Assembly: GCA_963781785.1 (NCBI GenBank)
Contig: CAWAHD010000001.1
Span: 248,001-312,000, forward strand
DNA: 64,000 nt
Reading direction: 5' to 3'
Origin: CAWAHD01 sp963781785
GTDB lineage: Bacteria > Planctomycetota > Planctomycetia > Isosphaerales > Isosphaeraceae
Shown here piece after piece: positions 19,461-29,886 of the stretch. The notes beneath the pieces were generated by a model. That model saw only the letters and a list, made by a program, of their open reading frames with translations. It was not told where the DNA came from and did not search any database. Position 1 is the stretch's first letter; each line of letters starts with the position of its first letter. The position numbers and the translations under genes are program-made.

Positions 19461-19476
19461 TGTTCCACGTGGAACG
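19461..19476. promoter_or_regulatory. parS: parS-like site
   Basis: TGTTCCACGTGGAACG: a 14-bp perfect palindrome GTTCCACGTGGAAC, a known parS variant. It sits upstream of the ECF sigma factor, 7.4 kb from parB. Confidence 0.8.
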
Positions 19477-19624
19477 AACTACGATCTCAACTAGGTCGTC
19501 TCGTCGATGAACGCACTATTTCTACCAGATTCCGCATCGATTGTCACGCTATGGCCTGTAACGAAGCCCCCTTCGGTCGCGTATCCGAGATCGCGCCTGG
19601 CCCCGGGAGCCGCATCCAGCATAG

Positions 19625-19698
19625 TACGCCCGGCAGGATTCGAACCTGCGACCCACGGTTTAGAAGACCGTTGCTCTATCCAACTGAGCTACGGGCGC
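19625..19698 (-). tRNA. tRNA-Arg (UCU)
   Basis: Acceptor GCGCCCG pairs with CGGGCGT (19692-19698 and 19626-19632), T arm GCAGG-TTCGAAT-CCTGC, anticodon loop CTTCTAA with UCU. CCA is not encoded. Confidence 0.96.
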
Positions 19699-19764
19699 AT
19701 CACGATGAGAGCAGTTCGGTCTCACGACCCCATCGCGGGCCGTGGTTCTTCTTTCTCAACGAGC

Positions 19765-19838
19765 TGCGCCCGGCAGGATTCGAACCTGCGACCTGCGGTT
19801 TAGGAAACCGCCGCTCTATCCTCCTGAGCTACGAGCGC
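19765..19838 (-). tRNA. tRNA-Arg (CCU)
   Basis: Acceptor GCGCTCG pairs with CGGGCGC (19832-19838 and 19766-19772). The T arm is identical to the neighbouring tRNA-Arg, and the anticodon loop TTCCTAA holds CCU. It sits 66 bases upstream of tRNA-Arg(UCU) on the same strand and probably shares its transcript and ancestry. Confidence 0.95.
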
Positions 19839-20034
19839 AAGGCCTTCCGCGCGACTATTCTCCCGTATCGAACGGCTTGCTGTCAACGGGCTTGCGAATC
19901 ATTACCCCTCCTTGCCAACCCCGATCAATCGCCGACAATCAGAGTGCAAATCAACGTGATGCATTGGAGGAGTTCATCAATGGTTTCATCCAAGGTGCCG
20001 TCGATTGAACGGCATTAGTTGAGGAGTTGAGTTG

Positions 20035-20817
20035 ATGAAGGTCCACGAGCGAGTTGCGGTAGTGACCGGAGGTGGCCGCGGGATCGGCCGTGGCATCAGT
20101 TGGGCACTGGCCGAGATGGGATTCAACCTGGTCGTCAACTACCGCGCCGACCAAGTGTCAGCGGAAGCGACCGGTGCGGACGCGGAGCGGCGTGGAGCGC
20201 CGCGCGCCGTGGCAATTCGCGCCGATGTCGGCGACCTGGAGCAGGGGCGCCAGCTCCTCGAACAAACCCTGGAATGCTTCGGGCGGGTCGACTTGTGGGT
20301 GAATAATGCAGGTATTGCCCCCGCTGAGCGGCTTGACTTGCTGGATGCAACGCCCGAGAGCTGGGACCGGGTGCTGGCCGTCGATCTTCGCGGCCCGTTC
20401 TTCCTCACTCAGGCCGTGGCACGGGCAATGATCGGGCTTTCATCGGCCGGAACGATTTCTGATCCCCAGATTGTGTTTATCACGTCGATATCGAGCCGAT
20501 TTGCTAGCATTTATCGGGGAGAGTATTGCGTGGCGAAGGCCGGCTTGAGCATGGCAGCTTCGCTGTTTGCGGCGCGGCTCGCCGGAGCGGGAATCCGGGT
20601 TTACGAGATCAGGCCTGGCCTGATCGAGACCGATATGACGAGACCTGTACGCGACCTGTATGAACCGAGGATCGCAAACGGGATGGTCCCGATCACGCGA
20701 TGGGGAACCCCGGCTGATGTTGGCCAGGCCGTTGCCTCCGTTGCCTCCGGGGCGTTTCCTTATTCCACGGGTATGGTCCTCGACGTCGATGGCGGGCTCA
20801 ATCTCCGGATTCTGTGA
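20035..20817 (+). CDS. Short-chain dehydrogenase/reductase (FabG-like)
   Basis: 260 residues from ATG 20035, with GAGGAG upstream. NAD(P)-binding TGGGRGIGRG, the NNAGIA motif, catalytic Ser in TSISSRF, and YCVAK as the YxxxK pair. The C-terminus IRPGLIETDMT and SGAFPYSTGMVLDVDGGL is typical of 3-oxoacyl-ACP reductase-like SDRs, but the substrate is open. The Asp in RADVGDL supports cofactor binding. It stands alone between the tRNAs and the kinase gene. Confidence 0.9.
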   Translation: MKVHERVAVVTGGGRGIGRGISWALAEMGFNLVVNYRADQVSAEATGADAERRGAPRAVAIRADVGDLEQGRQLLEQTLECFGRVDLWVNNAGIAPAERLDLLDATPESWDRVLAVDLRGPFFLTQAVARAMIGLSSAGTISDPQIVFITSISSRFASIYRGEYCVAKAGLSMAASLFAARLAGAGIRVYEIRPGLIETDMTRPVRDLYEPRIANGMVPITRWGTPADVGQAVASVASGAFPYSTGMVLDVDGGLNLRIL

Positions 20818-21168
20818 CCTTTAACCGCCTTGGTGCTTGATCCATTATCCTTCCGCGGACTGTCCCAAACTTGTTGAGAATGAGTAGAATAAAAGCAGGC
20901 TCTGGTCTCGTAGCGATTTTCTCGCTCGAGCACTTCGGGGCCGATATTACGCCGCGATGCCGGCCGCCCGATCATTGCGGCGCGTCACGTGGCCGGCGAT
21001 TGAGATCGAGCGGACTGCTGATCGAACAATTTTTGATTGCGGATTCGAGCGGAGCTTTCGCGCGTTCAACGGCCCGCGCATTGCGGCGATCGTGAAATTG
21101 GTGAGGGTGCCGGACTTCCTCCGGCGCACGCCTGGGTATGTTCAGGATACTCCTTAGGCCAGTTCGCG
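20818..21168. other. Intergenic, no gene seen
   Basis: 351 bases before the kinase gene. An A-rich stretch (GAGTAGAATAAAAGCAGG, near 20880-20900) might belong to a promoter. The open frame running into the kinase start from 21037 has no protein-like character. Confidence 0.45.
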
Positions 21169-24100
21169 ATGGATGAGTCGAATTCCCCGACCGCGCGCTT
21201 GAACGACGGAACACCCGAGCATCGGATCGGGAGTTATCGCGTTCTCAATCCGCTCGGCACCGGAGGAATGAGCTCGGTATTTCGGGCGGTTCACGTCGAG
21301 ACGCAGCATGAGGTCGCCCTCAAGGTTCTGACGCGCTCGCTGGCGCGGAACCCAACCTTGCTCCAGCGATTTCTCCGAGAGGCCCGCAGCGCAGAGACGC
21401 TCGAGCATCCGAACATCGTCTCCATCTACGACCGAGGGATCGACCAGGGCCGGCACTACCTCGTGCTGGAATACGCCGCCGGCGGCGATTTTCACGACTA
21501 TATTCAGCGGCACGGACCACTCGGGACCGCGGAAGCGGTCTCGGTGATCCGGAGTGTCGCTTGCGGGCTGCAATACGCTGCCGATCAGGGTGTGATCCAT
21601 CGCGACATCAAGCCATCGAACATCCTGCGGACGCCGGCCGGAGAGGTCAAGATCATTGACCTGGGGCTGGCTCTTCAGCACGAGTTCGAGGACGAGCGAG
21701 TCACGCGGGAAGGGACCACCGTCGGCACGGTCGACTACATGGCACCCGAACAGGCGCGGGACAGCCGGGCAACCAGCATCCAGAGTGATCTTTATTCACT
21801 CGGCTGCACTTTTTATTACTTGCTGGCCGGCGTTCCTCCGTATCCCGGAGGCGACATCACCGACAAGCTCACACGGCACGCCAAGTCTCCGGCGCCGGAC
21901 ATCCGCGACCTGCGCCCCGACCTCTCCCCTGCGGTCAGTGCGATCATCCAGCGGATGATGGCCAAGTGGCCCGAGGAACGCTTCGCGTCGTATGACGACC
22001 TTCTCAAGGCCCTGGATGGCGTCCCGATCGACCAACCCCGAAATGACCCAAGGATTGCGCTCGTTCCTCTCGAGAGCGATGGCGATTCCAATCCGCCCGC
22101 CACGGGTTTTGAAGGCCGGACCAAACGCGGGAGCAGCGAATTCGCGACCAATGGCGCTCCCGACGCAGGAATTCACGAGGTGTCCCTGGCCGAGCTGGTT
22201 GCAGATGAGCTTCCGTCAGAACGGCGCCTCGGGCCGGCTGCCCGCACCGGCGGGTTCACTCCTCTCCCTTTGCTTCGCCGGGGCGCCCAAGCCGCTGAAG
22301 ATCCGGATCCCGACTCGGCCGAGCTCGATTATGCCGAGCGCGATCATGCCGAGCTCGAGCACGCGCCGCCGTCGCGGAAGCCGACTTTCACGTCCGCCTT
22401 GGTCATCCCGGGATTGTGCGTCGGCGCGGCCTTCTTCTTGCTTGGGATCGGCCTGGTTCAGTACATGGGGGCGACGGCGGAGCCGATCGAGCGAACGCAC
22501 TGGGCCGATTCCGGTAGCGACATGGCCCTGGATCAGGCCGCGGCGTCCTTGCCCCATCCGGGTCTCACCCACACCGAGGAGGCAAAACGGCTGACCAGCC
22601 AGTCACGGCGCAGACCGCCCCCGGTCGGTGTCGTCGCACAGATCCAGATCCCGGTGCACTGGGTTGAACCCGAGGACCCGGAATCGAGCACCACCGAAGA
22701 GCGTCGAGCGTCGCACCAGCTCGATCCCTCGCCGAAAGTCCTTCCCGAATGGGCACGTTCACCGGTCCCGGAGCGGATCACCGCTCCATTCGTGGTGGTG
22801 CGCCGGGCTCCCGGGTCAAAGGATGTGGCTGCATCCAAGAGCCAGAACTTCCTCGAGACGAGTCTGCATGCGGCCCTCGACGAGCATATCGGAGGGACCA
22901 TCGAGCTCGCCGACGAGGGCCCGCTCCTGATCGATGATTTCCGGGTCGCTGGCGACAACCGGCTGATCCGGGCGCGACCGGGTTTTCGCCCGATCGTCAG
23001 GATCGAAGGATCGATCCTGGAAAACGTGCGCCGGCAGCAGGCCGTTTTCGTGCTCGACCGCAAAAGCCTGACGCTCGACGGCTTCGACCTGGTCGTGAAC
23101 GTCGCCGATTTGCCCCCCAATCAAACGGCCCTGTTCGCGTGCGCGAGTGTGAATCTGACGATCCGGAATTGTTCGATCACGATCCTCAATCAACCGGTCG
23201 GCCGATCGTTCACTCTGGTGCGCACCGAGGCGGGGGCCTCGCGTGCCACTCGCATCCGGCTCGAGCGAACACTGGTTCGCGGCCACCTCGCCCGGGGTTT
23301 TGACCTGGTTGCAGGTCCCGTGGATCTGGTGCTCCATCAGTCGATGATCCTGGCGGGCCCGGGCCCGCTTGTGCGGGTCGTTGAGGGCGACGCGGCTTGC
23401 GAGCGGCGATTGTATTTCGTGCACAGTCTCCTGGCCGGGCCAGGGCCCATCGTCGAGCGAACAGGGACGCCAGCCGAATCAGCCCCGCGGAGTTTGTTGA
23501 TCCGGGCCGAAGACTCGGTATTTGGACGACTCCACGGCAGCGGCATCGCCAGCATCATCTCCTCGGTTGATCCGGGCGTTCTGGTCCCAAGGCGGATCAA
23601 TTGGGCAGGCCGGCACAACCTGTTTGCGGGCTGGAAGGGCTTCCTGGCTAGCGGGACCGACCACATCGTCACGGTGCCCGACCTGGCCGCGGTCCGTTCC
23701 ACGTGGAACGGCTCGGACCTCGATAGTCAGGAAAGCTTCTTGCCGTGGCCCCATCCCGCAAACCTGGTGGACACGGCCCCGACGGCCTTATCGCCGTTCA
23801 TTCTCAATTATGAAGCGATCGCCAGGCGGGTCGCGCAGCCGCGCGCCGGCTGGTTCGAGAAAACAATCGGCGCCTACGTGCCCGCGGCGATTCCAGAGCC
23901 GGTGGGCTGGGCGTTCGAGACGCCCGTCGCGACAGGGTTCAATGCCCCCACATCGAGGCTGCTCCCAGCTCACATGACCGATATGGGATCGTCCGGCGCG
24001 GGCCGGCCGACAGCCCCGCCGATATTCAGGAGTTCACCTTCAATACGGAGGCACTGCCCTGGCAGGGTGATCTCGGCGGATTTCTCCGCGACCGGCTGGG

Positions 24101-25191
24101 GGCCGCCAAAAACGCCCGCGTTCGCGTGGTCGGCTCTGGCCACCATCTGTTTTCGCCTGTGATCTTGCCGCGCGGGCTCCGGCTGGAGATCAGAGTCGAG
24201 CCATACTCCGCCGCCGAGCCGCCGTCGTGGTCGCCGTTGCCGCAAGCCACCGGCCTTGCCTTGATCGAGCTCCGTGAAGGCGCGCTCATCCTATCGAACC
24301 TGGTCCTGCGGCACGACCAGACCTCGCGGCTGGACCACTTGATCCACGTCGAAGATGGACACCTGGTGCTCTCTCACTGCCGGATCACGGCGCCCTCGAG
24401 TACGGGTGATTTCGCAGGTGACCTGATTCGTTTTCGTTCCGTCACGACGCAGCCTCGGCCGATCGGCTCGAACCTTCCCTTTCTTTCGATTGTCGTCGAT
24501 CGCCCGGTCTGCCGTCTCGTCGACTCGGTCCTGATCACCGGCGGAACGGCGCTCAAGGCCGAGCTTGGCCGGGGTCAGATTGCCGTTTCGCAGTGCGCGA
24601 TCGCGGCCGGCGGGCCGGCGTTTGATCTGCTCCCTTCCAAGGTCGCCAGGCGACGCTTCGAATCCGACCTATCGCTCGATCATTGTACGATCACATCCCA
24701 GCGATCAATCGTCCTCTTTGGACCCTGGCCAGGCCAGGCGCCCGGGCCGGACCGTCCCTGGTTGATCAATTCCCAGCACTGCGCCTTCCTCGCGACGGCC
24801 AATCGCCACGCAACCGTGCTGTTGCGCGGTGACGCGGATGCTCTGGCCAGCGGCACTGTGTTCTGGCAAGTCGGCGATGATGCGACAGACCTCGAATTCC
24901 TGATTGCGGCTTCGGACCGGCCACCTCCATCGGTGCGATCGCGCGAAGTGCCGCTCCAGTCGGGCGCACTTCTGGGGGAACGCGCACAAACGACGGCTGA
25001 TTGTTCCGAAGGGAGCCGGCAGCCTGCTGGTCCGCTTCCGCGATACGCTTCGGCCCGGAAAAATCGAGCCCGTTGATTTGATCCTCGACCCCCGATTCCA
25101 GCCGGATCGTGCCGACTTGACCTTGGGGGCTGATCTCTCGCGGCAGGGAATCACGCCGCCGGGTGCACGAAACATCCGTGCCCGCAACTGA
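21169..25191 (+). CDS. Ser/Thr protein kinase with one membrane segment and a large beta-helix-like exterior (two frame changes)
   Basis: From ATG 21169. The kinase domain (residues about 22-285) has the glycine loop GTGGMSSVF, Lys52 in VALKVL, HRDIKPSN (144-151), DLG in place of DFG (164-166) and YMAPEQ. A single membrane helix follows (SALVIPGLCVGAAFFLLGIG, around residue 405). The exterior of about 900 residues shows repeated short beta strands of right-handed beta-helix type. The frame changes at about 23985-24003 (to LPWQGDLGGFLRDRLG) and again in the G5 run near 24976-24980, ending at 25191. Both continuations read on smoothly, so I treat this as one gene of about 1340 residues. The outside part may sense carbohydrate or wall material. 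Confidence 0.82.
23695..23710. promoter_or_regulatory. parS: parS-like site inside the kinase gene
   Basis: CGTTCCACGTGGAACG, a perfect 16-bp palindrome with the same 14-bp core as the site at 19461. It lies in coding sequence, as parS sites often do. Confidence 0.7.
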
Positions 25192-25254
25192 TCAGGATTT
25201 TCTCGCCTGTGGAAATCCACAACTGATCAGGATTTTCTCGGCTGTGGAAATCCG
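25185..25254. repeat. Two tandem copies of a 35-bp repeat
   Basis: 25185-25219 and 25220-25254 differ at two positions. The unit starts CAACTGATCAGG, overlapping the kinase stop codon, and ends with CTGTGGAAATCC. At the junction TGTGGAAATCCACA forms an inverted repeat. There is no spacer, so it is not a CRISPR. Confidence 0.9.
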
Positions 25255-25335
25255 CATCCATTGCTTCCAACCCACCTGGAACGCAATAATTCAGTGAGGC
25301 GTTCCTGGGTCCTTTCACGGAGGCATGGACGAATC

Positions 25336-26242
25336 ATGGGCGGCCGGAAGCTCTTTTGCCTTTGTGTGGCAATTCTCGTCACAATGACGATTCCCGCTCA
25401 GGCGCGGCCCGGGCATTTGCGCAGCTTCGTCTGGCATGGAGGAGGCGGAGGACACGCAGGCGGTGGAGGACATTTCGGACCAGGGCACCACGGCTACGGC
25501 GGCTGGGGAGGCGGATTTGGATTCGGATACGGCTTCGGCGTCGGAGGCTTTTATTACGGGTATTCGCCCTGGCTATTCATCGGCCCGGGCGGTTTTTTCC
25601 CGCCTCTCCCCGCGATGATGCCTCCGGTCATGGCGCGACAAGGCCCGCTCTTACCGCCGCCACCTCCCGGTATGGTGATCCCGATGGAGCCTGCGCAAGG
25701 TGGGTCCGACCAATTTCAAGCGCGGCGATCCGACGCGTGCCGCGCAGCTCATAACCCTGGGAGACCGCCTGTTCCGAGCGGCCAATTTGAAAAAGGCCGA
25801 GGATCGCTATGAACAGGCAATCCGTGCGGCCCCTGACCTGGCCGCGCCGCGGGTTCGCCTGGCGCAGATCGCATTGGCGCGTGGAAATTACACAGAAGCG
25901 GCCAATCGGCTTCGTGAAGCGGAAACCGCAGAGCCCGGCTGGATCATCACGGCTCCCGACCTCCAGGCGCTCTACGGCGAGCCGAGCGAGTTTGCCCGCG
26001 CCGTCGGGCGGATCGAAACCCATCTGCAAACCAATCCCGACGACCGCGACGCCTGGCTGCTCTTGGGTGCTGAATGGTTCCTGAGTGGCCGGACGGCCAA
26101 AGCCGCCAACGTCTTCAAGCGGCTCAATGACCCTGCTCGCAAGCCTGACATTGCCCTGGCCGCCTTTCTCGACGCCTCCAACCAGGCAGCAGAAAAGCCG
26201 GCCAGACCGAACGAGCCGGATGTCGACGGCCTCAACAAGTGA
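25336..26242 (+). CDS. Secreted Gly/His-rich protein with C-terminal TPR domain (one frame change)
   Basis: From ATG 25336. The signal peptide is MGGRKLFCLCVAILVTMTIPAQA, followed by a low-complexity Gly/His/Tyr segment and a Pro-rich linker (PLLPPPPPGMVIP). Near 25695-25712 the frame changes. The downstream frame carries KRGDPTRAAQLITLGDRLFR and ALYGEPSEFARAVGRIETHL, tetratricopeptide-like helices, to the stop at 26242. This signal/Gly-rich/TPR layout fits a single planctomycete exported protein of about 300 residues. The TPR part may bind partner proteins at the cell surface. Function unknown. Confidence 0.72.
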
Positions 26243-26492
26243 CCGAGCCACCAGTCGAGAAGCGACGTGAGCCAGCGTACCCTCTCTGATCACAATACTC
26301 GCCCTGGTTGGTTCGGCGTGACTCCCCAGCCTCCGACGTTGGACCCGCAGGCACCTGAAGGGTCGCCGCCGTCGCATTGACCGCAGATCAGCCGCCGTGG
26401 CTCGAGGCTGGAGACCGATCGGCCGGCCAGAATGGAGAAGTCACGAGATCTTGCCACAACTCGTTGCCTGGCCCCGTGGACGGAACCAGCTT

Positions 26493-27074
26493 ATGAGTGG
26501 ACTACGCTTGAATCTCGGATGTGGCATGAACCGTCTCGACGGCTACATTAACGTCGATCGCCACGGTGAGCCCGACCTGCGGCACGACTTGGAGGTTGTC
26601 CCCGGGCCTTGGCCAGACGACTCGGTCAGCGAGATCCTGCTAAAGCATGTGTTGGAGCATCTCGGCCGTGACCCTATCGTCTACCTCGAGATTATGAGGG
26701 AACTCTACCGCGCCTGTCACGATGGTGCGACAATCCGCGTCGTCGTGCCTCACCATCGACATGAATACTTCTTCAACGACCCCACCCATGTCCGCGCCGT
26801 GACCGCGGAGGGGATGACTCTCTTCTCGCAGCGGCTCAACCGCCACTGGATCGCGCAGGGCTTCTCTCATTCGCCGCTGGGAATCTACCTGGGGATTGAC
26901 TTCGAGCTGATCGAGACGAAACTGAAGCCGAGCGAGTTCTGGTTTCGCCTCCATCCCCAGCTCCCGGTCGATACCAGGGCCTTGCTCGAACAGAGTGCGC
27001 TCTATAGCAACCTGATCGAGGAGGTCCAGATGACCCTCCGGCCCGTGAAACCGCCCGGCAGAGAGCCGCGCTGA
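26493..27074 (+). CDS. Class I SAM-dependent methyltransferase-like protein
   Basis: 193 residues from ATG 26493. The N-terminus RLNLGCGMNRLDGYINVD is the SAM-binding motif I followed by the acidic second strand. LLKHVLEHLGRDP matches the post-motif region seen in SAM-binding proteins near glycan biosynthesis genes. HHRHEYFFNDPTHVRAVT resembles a family of predicted methyltransferases. The target is not evident. An in-frame upstream GTG at 26397 has no support. Confidence 0.82.
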   Translation: MSGLRLNLGCGMNRLDGYINVDRHGEPDLRHDLEVVPGPWPDDSVSEILLKHVLEHLGRDPIVYLEIMRELYRACHDGATIRVVVPHHRHEYFFNDPTHVRAVTAEGMTLFSQRLNRHWIAQGFSHSPLGIYLGIDFELIETKLKPSEFWFRLHPQLPVDTRALLEQSALYSNLIEEVQMTLRPVKPPGREPR

Positions 27075-27145
27075 TCTTCGCTCGCTTGACGGCATGTGAA
27101 AACCGTCAAGCAGGTTTTGCCCCAGCAACCGTCCGGATATCCGCA

Positions 27146-29041
27146 ATGCGTCCCGATCTGATCGCAATGACCTGCTTGTTGACATTTGCCAGCCTCGCTG
27201 CTGGACAGTCCCCGCAGACCGTGGACTGGCCGGGCGTGGGCAATGACCCCGGTTGCACGCGTTATTCGAAACTGGAGCAGATCAACCGCGAAAATGTAAC
27301 GAGGCTCAAGCCTGTCTGGACATACCACACGCGGGAGCTCGAAGGCCGCACCGGCAAGACGATCGAATGCACGCCGATCGTGATCGATGGCGTGATGTAC
27401 CTCACCACCGGCTATCTGCGCGTCGTGGCGCTCGACGCAGCGACCGGCAAGGAGCTCTGGCAGTTCGATCCCTTCAAGGATCATCCGTTTGGGCACAGGC
27501 CGGCGTCCAGCGGCGTCAATCGAGGCTGCGCGTACTGGTCTGACGGCAAGCCCGATGGCGAGCGACGCATCATTCACGGCACGTCGGACGGACGATTGTT
27601 CGCGCTCGACGCCAGGAACGGCAAGCTTGACCCCAAGTTTGGCGACGGAGGAATCCGCAACCTCCGCAAGGAACTCGATCCGAAAGTTGCTGCGCTGGAT
27701 TATGGGCCGACATCAGCGCCAGCCGTCTGGAAAAACACAATCGTCGTCGGGGTCTCTTGTGGAGAAGGGCCGGGCATTGCAGCGCCGGGGGACATCCGAG
27801 CCTTTGACGTCCGCACCGGCGAGCAGGTCTGGCGGTTCCGGACCGTACCCGCGCCCGGAGAATTTGGACACGAGACGTGGCATGGGGATTCTTGGAAGGA
27901 ACGGGGCGGGGCCAACGCCTGGGGCGGACTCAGCATCGACGTCAATCGCGGCCTCGTCTTCGCCGGACTCGGATCGGCTGCGTTCGACTTCTACGGTGGC
28001 GACCGGCACGGTGAGAACTTGTTCGCCAACTGCACGATTGCGCTCGACGCGGCAACGGGCAAACGCGTCTGGCATTTTCAAACCTTGCGTCATGACCTGT
28101 GGGACCACGACCTGCCGGTCTATCCGAACCTGGTCACGGTCTCTCGAGACGGCAAGCCGATCGACGCGGTCGCGCAAGTGACCAAGACGGGCTATGTCTT
28201 CCTGTTCGATCGCGCGACCGGCAAGCCGCTCTTCGAAATCAGGGAAGAGCGCGTGCCCGCCTCCGACATCCCCGGAGAGCAAGCATCGCCCGCGCAGCCG
28301 ATTCCGGTCAAGCCGCCGCCGTTTTCGAGCCAGTTTCTCGATGAGACGAATATTACCGACATCGGCGAAGCCAACCGCGCCTTGGTCCTCGACCGACTGC
28401 GGAAGATCCGCGGTGGTCCGGCCTTCAATCCGCCCAGCCGGCAAGGAACCGTCGTCATCCCCGGTTTCCACGGCGGAGCGACCTGGTCCGGGGCATCGTT
28501 CGATCCGACGACCGGTTTGCTGTACGTCAATTCGAACAATGTCCCGAATATCATCACGCTCGTCGAATCTCAGGCCGCCGACACACCGAGAATCGGACCT
28601 TTTCGAGCCACAGGGTACGAACAGTTTCTCGACCACGAGGGCTACCCGGCGATCAAGCCGCCGTGGGGAGTACTGAGCGCGATCAACCTAAACACGGGCG
28701 AATTCGACTGGCGAGTTGCACTCGGCGAATACGTTCAACTGACCGCCCGTGGAATCCCGCGAACCGGCACGGAAACATTCGGCGGCTCGATCGTGACGGC
28801 CGGCGGTTTGGTGTTCATCGCCGGCACAAAAGACGAGCGGATCCACGCCTTTGACAAGCACACCGGACGGCTTCTCTGGGAGCATCCTCTCCCGGCCGGC
28901 GGATACGCGACCCCTTCGACCTATGAGGTGAACGGCCGTCAGTATGTGGTCATCGCTGCCGGCGGCGCCGGCAAACTGCGAACGAAGGCTGGCGATGCGT
29001 TCGTGGCCTTCAGTCTTCACGAGCATCCCACCGACCGATGA
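27146..29041 (+). CDS. Exported PQQ-dependent dehydrogenase-like protein
   Basis: 631 residues. The signal peptide is MRPDLIAMTCLLTFASLAAG. The mature part begins WPGVGNDPGCTRYSKLEQIN, the entry strand of eight-bladed quinoprotein glucose/alcohol dehydrogenases. PQQ-propeller repeats recur (ALDAATGKELWQF, AFDVRTGEQVWRF, LDAATGKRVWHFQ, TGRLLWEHPLPAGG), and HDLWDHDLP and GGSIVTAGGLVFIAGT are typical of membrane-type glucose dehydrogenases. There is no N-terminal membrane bundle and no cytochrome c motif. It would oxidise a sugar or alcohol in the periplasm, substrate unknown. Confidence 0.9.
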   Translation: MRPDLIAMTCLLTFASLAAGQSPQTVDWPGVGNDPGCTRYSKLEQINRENVTRLKPVWTYHTRELEGRTGKTIECTPIVIDGVMYLTTGYLRVVALDAATGKELWQFDPFKDHPFGHRPASSGVNRGCAYWSDGKPDGERRIIHGTSDGRLFALDARNGKLDPKFGDGGIRNLRKELDPKVAALDYGPTSAPAVWKNTIVVGVSCGEGPGIAAPGDIRAFDVRTGEQVWRFRTVPAPGEFGHETWHGDSWKERGGANAWGGLSIDVNRGLVFAGLGSAAFDFYGGDRHGENLFANCTIALDAATGKRVWHFQTLRHDLWDHDLPVYPNLVTVSRDGKPIDAVAQVTKTGYVFLFDRATGKPLFEIREERVPASDIPGEQASPAQPIPVKPPPFSSQFLDETNITDIGEANRALVLDRLRKIRGGPAFNPPSRQGTVVIPGFHGGATWSGASFDPTTGLLYVNSNNVPNIITLVESQAADTPRIGPFRATGYEQFLDHEGYPAIKPPWGVLSAINLNTGEFDWRVALGEYVQLTARGIPRTGTETFGGSIVTAGGLVFIAGTKDERIHAFDKHTGRLLWEHPLPAGGYATPSTYEVNGRQYVVIAAGGAGKLRTKAGDAFVAFSLHEHPTDR

Positions 29042-29082
29042 CGAAAAACTTGGTCATCGAGCACACGACCAATGGGTGCTGA

Positions 29083-29502
29083 TCAATCCTTCTTTGTTCG
29101 ACCTGAGCCCCTCGACTCGACGATCTTGAACCAAACAAGGCGTCGGTCGCTCGGCTCGCCGTTGTAGTTGACCGTGATCTCCTCGCCTGATGCAATTTTC
29201 CGCAGCGCCACGAAATGCATGGTTCGACGGCCCGGGAAGTTGTAGCGAGCATTGGGCTCATAGGAGTGGTTGTACAGCGAGCCGTAGCCCAAGGCCAGCG
29301 CCACGGTTCCCCGGCCCCACTCGAATACGTACGCGCCGAGGCCGCGCTCTTTGGGATATTCCCCAACCTCTTCGGCTTGCAACACGATCACCGGCACCCG
29401 CTCGATGACCTCGCCCTTCTCGATCGGACGCCTGGCAAACACCCCCCGTTCCTTGCCCCTGATGTTTCGGACCAAGACCATTTCCGATTGCATCAACGCC
29501 AT
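29083..29502 (-). CDS. Small SET-domain protein (putative protein-lysine methyltransferase)
   Basis: 139 residues from ATG 29502, nearly only a SET core. It shows RNIRGKERGVFARRPIEKGEVIE, YGSLYNHSYEPNARY with the NHS motif that binds SAM, and GEEITVNYNGEP with the ExxxNY end. Such stand-alone bacterial SET proteins are thought to methylate lysines, targets unknown. It is transcribed away from the aminomutase operon, with 385 bases between the start codons, so the two could share a control region. Confidence 0.87.
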   Translation of the reverse strand: MALMQSEMVLVRNIRGKERGVFARRPIEKGEVIERVPVIVLQAEEVGEYPKERGLGAYVFEWGRGTVALALGYGSLYNHSYEPNARYNFPGRRTMHFVALRKIASGEEITVNYNGEPSDRRLVWFKIVESRGSGRTKKD

Positions 29503-29886
29503 CTTTGCTCCGGTGCCCAGATGAATGGACGATGGTAAACCGTCGGGTGCATCGCACAATGATTCGGCTTCAATATTCCACGGATCGGCTGTAGGGAACG
29601 CTCGTCCACATCGGTGCGGGCCGAACAATGCCCGCATGCGATCCTTGAAAGCGCCAGGATCGACTCAAGGATATCGCCAGCATCCGTGCGCTGACAGCTG
29701 CAAACGCAATGGACGTAGTCCATGATCGGCTGTCATTCCTTGATCTCCAAGACAGCCGACAGCCGATAAACCAAGACCGGGAAGAGGCTTCCGCGCGACC
29801 TGCAGGGTGACTTGCCGTTTCTTGAGCTCGACGGCGATTCGAGCGTAACCCCAAGCAGGTTTACGGCGGGCCAGGCGGAGGACGCG

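Noticed and set aside
25185..25254. Tandem 35-bp repeat as a CRISPR
   Set aside because: Two copies without spacers and no cas genes nearby.
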